From Terrisporobacter vanillatitrophus (GTDB lineage: Bacteria; Bacillota; Clostridia; Peptostreptococcales; Peptostreptococcaceae), in contig NZ_CP154625.1 in assembly GCF_051148895.1 (NCBI RefSeq), positions 2,914,001 to 2,978,000 on the forward strand: a DNA stretch of 64,000 nucleotides, in the 5' to 3' direction. A program made the translations under genes and the position numbers. Within the stretch, counting starts at the first letter, position 1. The number at the start of each line of letters is the position of its first letter. Of the stretch, positions 62,168-64,000 are shown in pieces. The notes under the pieces were generated by a model, which made no database searches, was not told where the DNA came from, and saw only the letters and a list, made by a program, of their open reading frames with translations.

Positions 62168-62902
62168 TTAATCTGAATATGGACTATATAGTAAATATTT
62201 GTCATAAGTAAAATCTACCTTTCCATAAAACTCTTTTCTATTTTGCAAATCTATCATAACCTTGCTAAGCTTTGCTATGTTTTTTTCTATGTTATTATCC
62301 TTATTAAGACATATAGTAAGCCCTGTTTTCCCCTTCATGATAATTTCTTTTTCTTTTGTAAAATTAACTGTTTTAATTTGTAAAAGTATGTTTTCCTCAT
62401 CTAATTTTTTATATAGTGTTATAAGTTTATTCTTATCATTTGCATTATCAAATTTTAAAGTTTTATTATTTAATGTATAAGCAATAGAAATAACTAATTC
62501 ATCATTTTTTATCTCTTTTAATTCATCTACAAGTTTTCCTTGATCATCTATATAGCAATAAGATTTACCGTTATACAAAGATCCAATAATATTCTTTTCT
62601 TTTACATCCACTATAAGCTTGTTTGGTACCTTTCTTTTAATATTACAATCTTTAACATAGGGACTTTCTTTAACTCTGTTCTCTAAATTTTGTAAATCAT
62701 AGAAAAAAATATTCTTATTTTTTTCTAAACTCAATAAGTTATTGACATCCTCTTGTGACAAATACTTATTATTACTTATCACCACTTGTTTTAAAAAAAA
62801 GAAGTCACTTTTTAAGAAGAAACATGTTCCTAATGTTAGTAGCAAAGAAAAAAATAAAATTCCCATAAGTTTATTAGTATTTATCTTTCTTCTTTTTTTC
62901 AA
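62168..62902 (-). CDS. Cell division protein DivIB/FtsQ (POTRA domain)
   Basis: This 244-residue protein has a basic cytoplasmic start, one membrane helix (about 14-32) and an extracytoplasmic POTRA domain beginning with FFLKQVVISNNKYLSQEDVNN. DivIB/FtsQ links FtsL/FtsB and regulates septal wall synthesis. I start it at the TTG at 62902, seven bases after GGAGG; the GTG two codons earlier abuts the site. The murA gene lies upstream and ftsZ downstream in the dcw cluster. Confidence 0.9.
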   Translation of the reverse strand: MKKRRKINTNKLMGILFFSLLLTLGTCFFLKSDFFFLKQVVISNNKYLSQEDVNNLLSLEKNKNIFFYDLQNLENRVKESPYVKDCNIKRKVPNKLIVDVKEKNIIGSLYNGKSYCYIDDQGKLVDELKEIKNDELVISIAYTLNNKTLKFDNANDKNKLITLYKKLDEENILLQIKTVNFTKEKEIIMKGKTGLTICLNKDNNIEKNIAKLSKVMIDLQNRKEFYGKVDFTYDKYLLYSPYSD

Positions 62903-62999
62903 ACACACCCCTCCTTAATTTTTATTATATATAAAATACTTCTTTCACTCTTTAAACTCCTACAAAAGTTTTTTATTTTAATTAGCAAATTATGACAAA

Positions 63000-63028
63000 A
63001 ATATAAAAGGCCTAAAAGACCCTTTATA
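63000..63028 (-). terminator. Terminator after murA
   Basis: ATATAAAAGG and CCCTTTATAT pair within 63001-63028 around a loop, with TTTTTG following on the minus strand. It overlaps the murA stop. Confidence 0.75.
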
Positions 63029-64000
63029 TTTTCCTAATATCTGCTCCTAAGTTGTTTAATATAGCTTCTATATTTTCATACCCTCTTTCCACATGATATA
63101 TATTACTAATTTCACTTTCTCCCTCAGCAGCAAGTGCTGCCAAAATCAAAGCTGCCCCGCCTCTCAGATCAGGTGATTTAGTTTTTGCACCATATAATTT
63201 ATCAACTCCATTTACTTTGCATAAATGAGCACTTATTATCTCTGTATTTGCTCCCATTTTATTAAGTTCGCTACAATGCATAAAACGATTTTCAAAGATT
63301 GTCTCATAAAAAATATTATTTCCATCACTCAATGTCATAAGAGCCATCATTTGGGCTTGCATATCCGTTGGGAAATTAGGGTGTATGTCTGTTTTTAAAA
63401 AATTTATTGCTTTTATTCTCTTTGGCGAAGTTACAATTAGTCCTTCCTTAGTGTATTCAATATCACATCCTGCTTTTATTAGAGTATTATTTATAGGTTC
63501 CATATGAGATTTTACTATTTTGTCTACTTCTAAAGATCCTCCTGTTATTGCACTGGCAACCATATAAGTCCCTATTGCAATCCTATCAGGAATAACAGTA
63601 TGCTCTACTTTATCTAGTCTATCTACGCCTTGTATTTCTATAAAATCACTTCCAGCTCCACTAACTTTAGCTCCCATTTTATTCACATAATTTTGCAGGT
63701 CCTCTATTTCTGGTTCCTTTGCTGCATTATATATTCTAGTCGTTCCCTTAGCTTTCACAGCTGCTAAAATAATATTCTCTGTAGCACCTACACTTGGACT
63801 ATCAAGAATTATATCATTTCCTATAATTTCTTTTCTTTCACAGTTTATAATCGAACCTTCTTCTATTTTCACTCCTAGTTTTCTAAAAGAGTTTAGATGT
63901 AAATCTATAGGTCTTTTACCTATTGCACAACCCCCTGGCTCATATATTTTAACTTGCTCTAACCTACTAATCATAGCTCCAAGTACAATAATAGAAGATC
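63024..64000 (-). CDS. murA: UDP-N-acetylglucosamine 1-carboxyvinyltransferase, C-terminal part (5' end outside window)
   Basis: MurA starts peptidoglycan synthesis by adding enolpyruvate to UDP-GlcNAc. The frame enters at the right edge as SSIIVLGAMISRLEQVKI, so 325 codons are visible and roughly 90 residues are missing at the N terminus. The catalytic Cys is in YEPGGCAIGKRPIDLH, and MurA blocks NFPTDMQAQMMALM and PDLRGGAALILAALAAEG are intact. The fosfomycin-sensitive Cys form is retained. It lies upstream of divIB. Confidence 0.96.
   Translation of the reverse strand, partial: SSIIVLGAMISRLEQVKIYEPGGCAIGKRPIDLHLNSFRKLGVKIEEGSIINCERKEIIGNDIILDSPSVGATENIILAAVKAKGTTRIYNAAKEPEIEDLQNYVNKMGAKVSGAGSDFIEIQGVDRLDKVEHTVIPDRIAIGTYMVASAITGGSLEVDKIVKSHMEPINNTLIKAGCDIEYTKEGLIVTSPKRIKAINFLKTDIHPNFPTDMQAQMMALMTLSDGNNIFYETIFENRFMHCSELNKMGANTEIISAHLCKVNGVDKLYGAKTKSPDLRGGAALILAALAAEGESEISNIYHVERGYENIEAILNNLGADIRKI

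Noticed and set aside
1..64000. CRISPR arrays, tRNA and rRNA genes
   Set aside because: No regularly spaced direct repeats, no cloverleaf-like sequences with CCA ends and no rRNA-like GC-rich conserved blocks were seen in the gaps between genes.

Overview
The window is AT-rich, low-GC Firmicutes DNA. It carries an endospore programme (spoIIGA, sigE, sigG, spoIVA, a YlmC/YmxH protein, two YIEGIA proteins), a T-box leader and a PyrR attenuator. Gene content and order (ftsZ-spoIIGA-sigE-sigG-ylmC-nrdR-pgeF, then der-plsY-gpsA-spoIVA, then sepF-yggT-ylmH-divIVA-ileS, then lspA-rluD-pyrR-uraA, then dapF-yicC-gmk-rpoZ-coaBC-priA-def-fmt, then rsmB-rlmN-stp-prkC-rsgA-rpe-thiN) look like a chromosomal core segment of a Clostridioides/Peptostreptococcaceae-type clostridium. 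That placement is from memory of gene order, not from a search. Nearly everything reads on the minus strand; the plus-strand genes are rqcH, an IS256-family transposase, a TetR regulator and a DUF1540 protein.

Layout, low to high coordinates. 1-1757: a CotH kinase-like protein (cut by the window edge), a DUF4956 membrane protein and a VTC-type polyphosphate polymerase-like protein, probably one operon. 1758-2610: mobile-element debris with a transposase fragment, a terminal palindrome, strong hairpins and an orphan IS end. 2653-19756: housekeeping genes for thiamine, pentose phosphate, ribosome maturation, PASTA kinase/PP2C phosphatase, rRNA methylation, formyl-Met handling, replication restart, CoA, nucleotides and diaminopimelate. 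19897-25399: rqcH, then an intact IS256-family element with an 8-bp target duplication, a second copy of the debris seen near 2 kb, and a lone OLD-family (AAA+TOPRIM) nuclease. This is the main accessory spot of the window.

25505-33455: uraA and pyrR behind a PyrR-type attenuator, rluD, lspA, a polysaccharide deacetylase, a DksA/TraR-type zinc protein, mtnN, and a DegV protein divergent from a TetR regulator with a perfect palindrome between them. 33494-42466: a long IleS under T-box control, then the division cluster divIVA-ylmH-yggT-sepF-yggS, an HlyD-like protein, an EamA transporter and a DUF1540 protein. 42519-54124: serS, an alanine/glycine symporter, spoIVA, gpsA, plsY, der, a DUF512 radical-SAM protein and the YIEGIA trio. 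54234-64000: a PhoR/PhoB-like two-component pair, pgeF, nrdR, ylmC, sigG, sigE, spoIIGA, ftsZ, divIB and murA (cut by the edge).

Several listed starts were moved inward because a good ribosome binding site sits just ahead of an internal ATG, GTG or TTG. The most interesting non-coding signals are a 20-bp hairpin that buries the spoIVA ribosome binding site, a Spo0A-type promoter ahead of spoIIGA, the palindrome between degV and tetR, and the pair of diverged element ends at about 1.9 kb and 23.4 kb. No tRNA, rRNA or CRISPR array was recognised.
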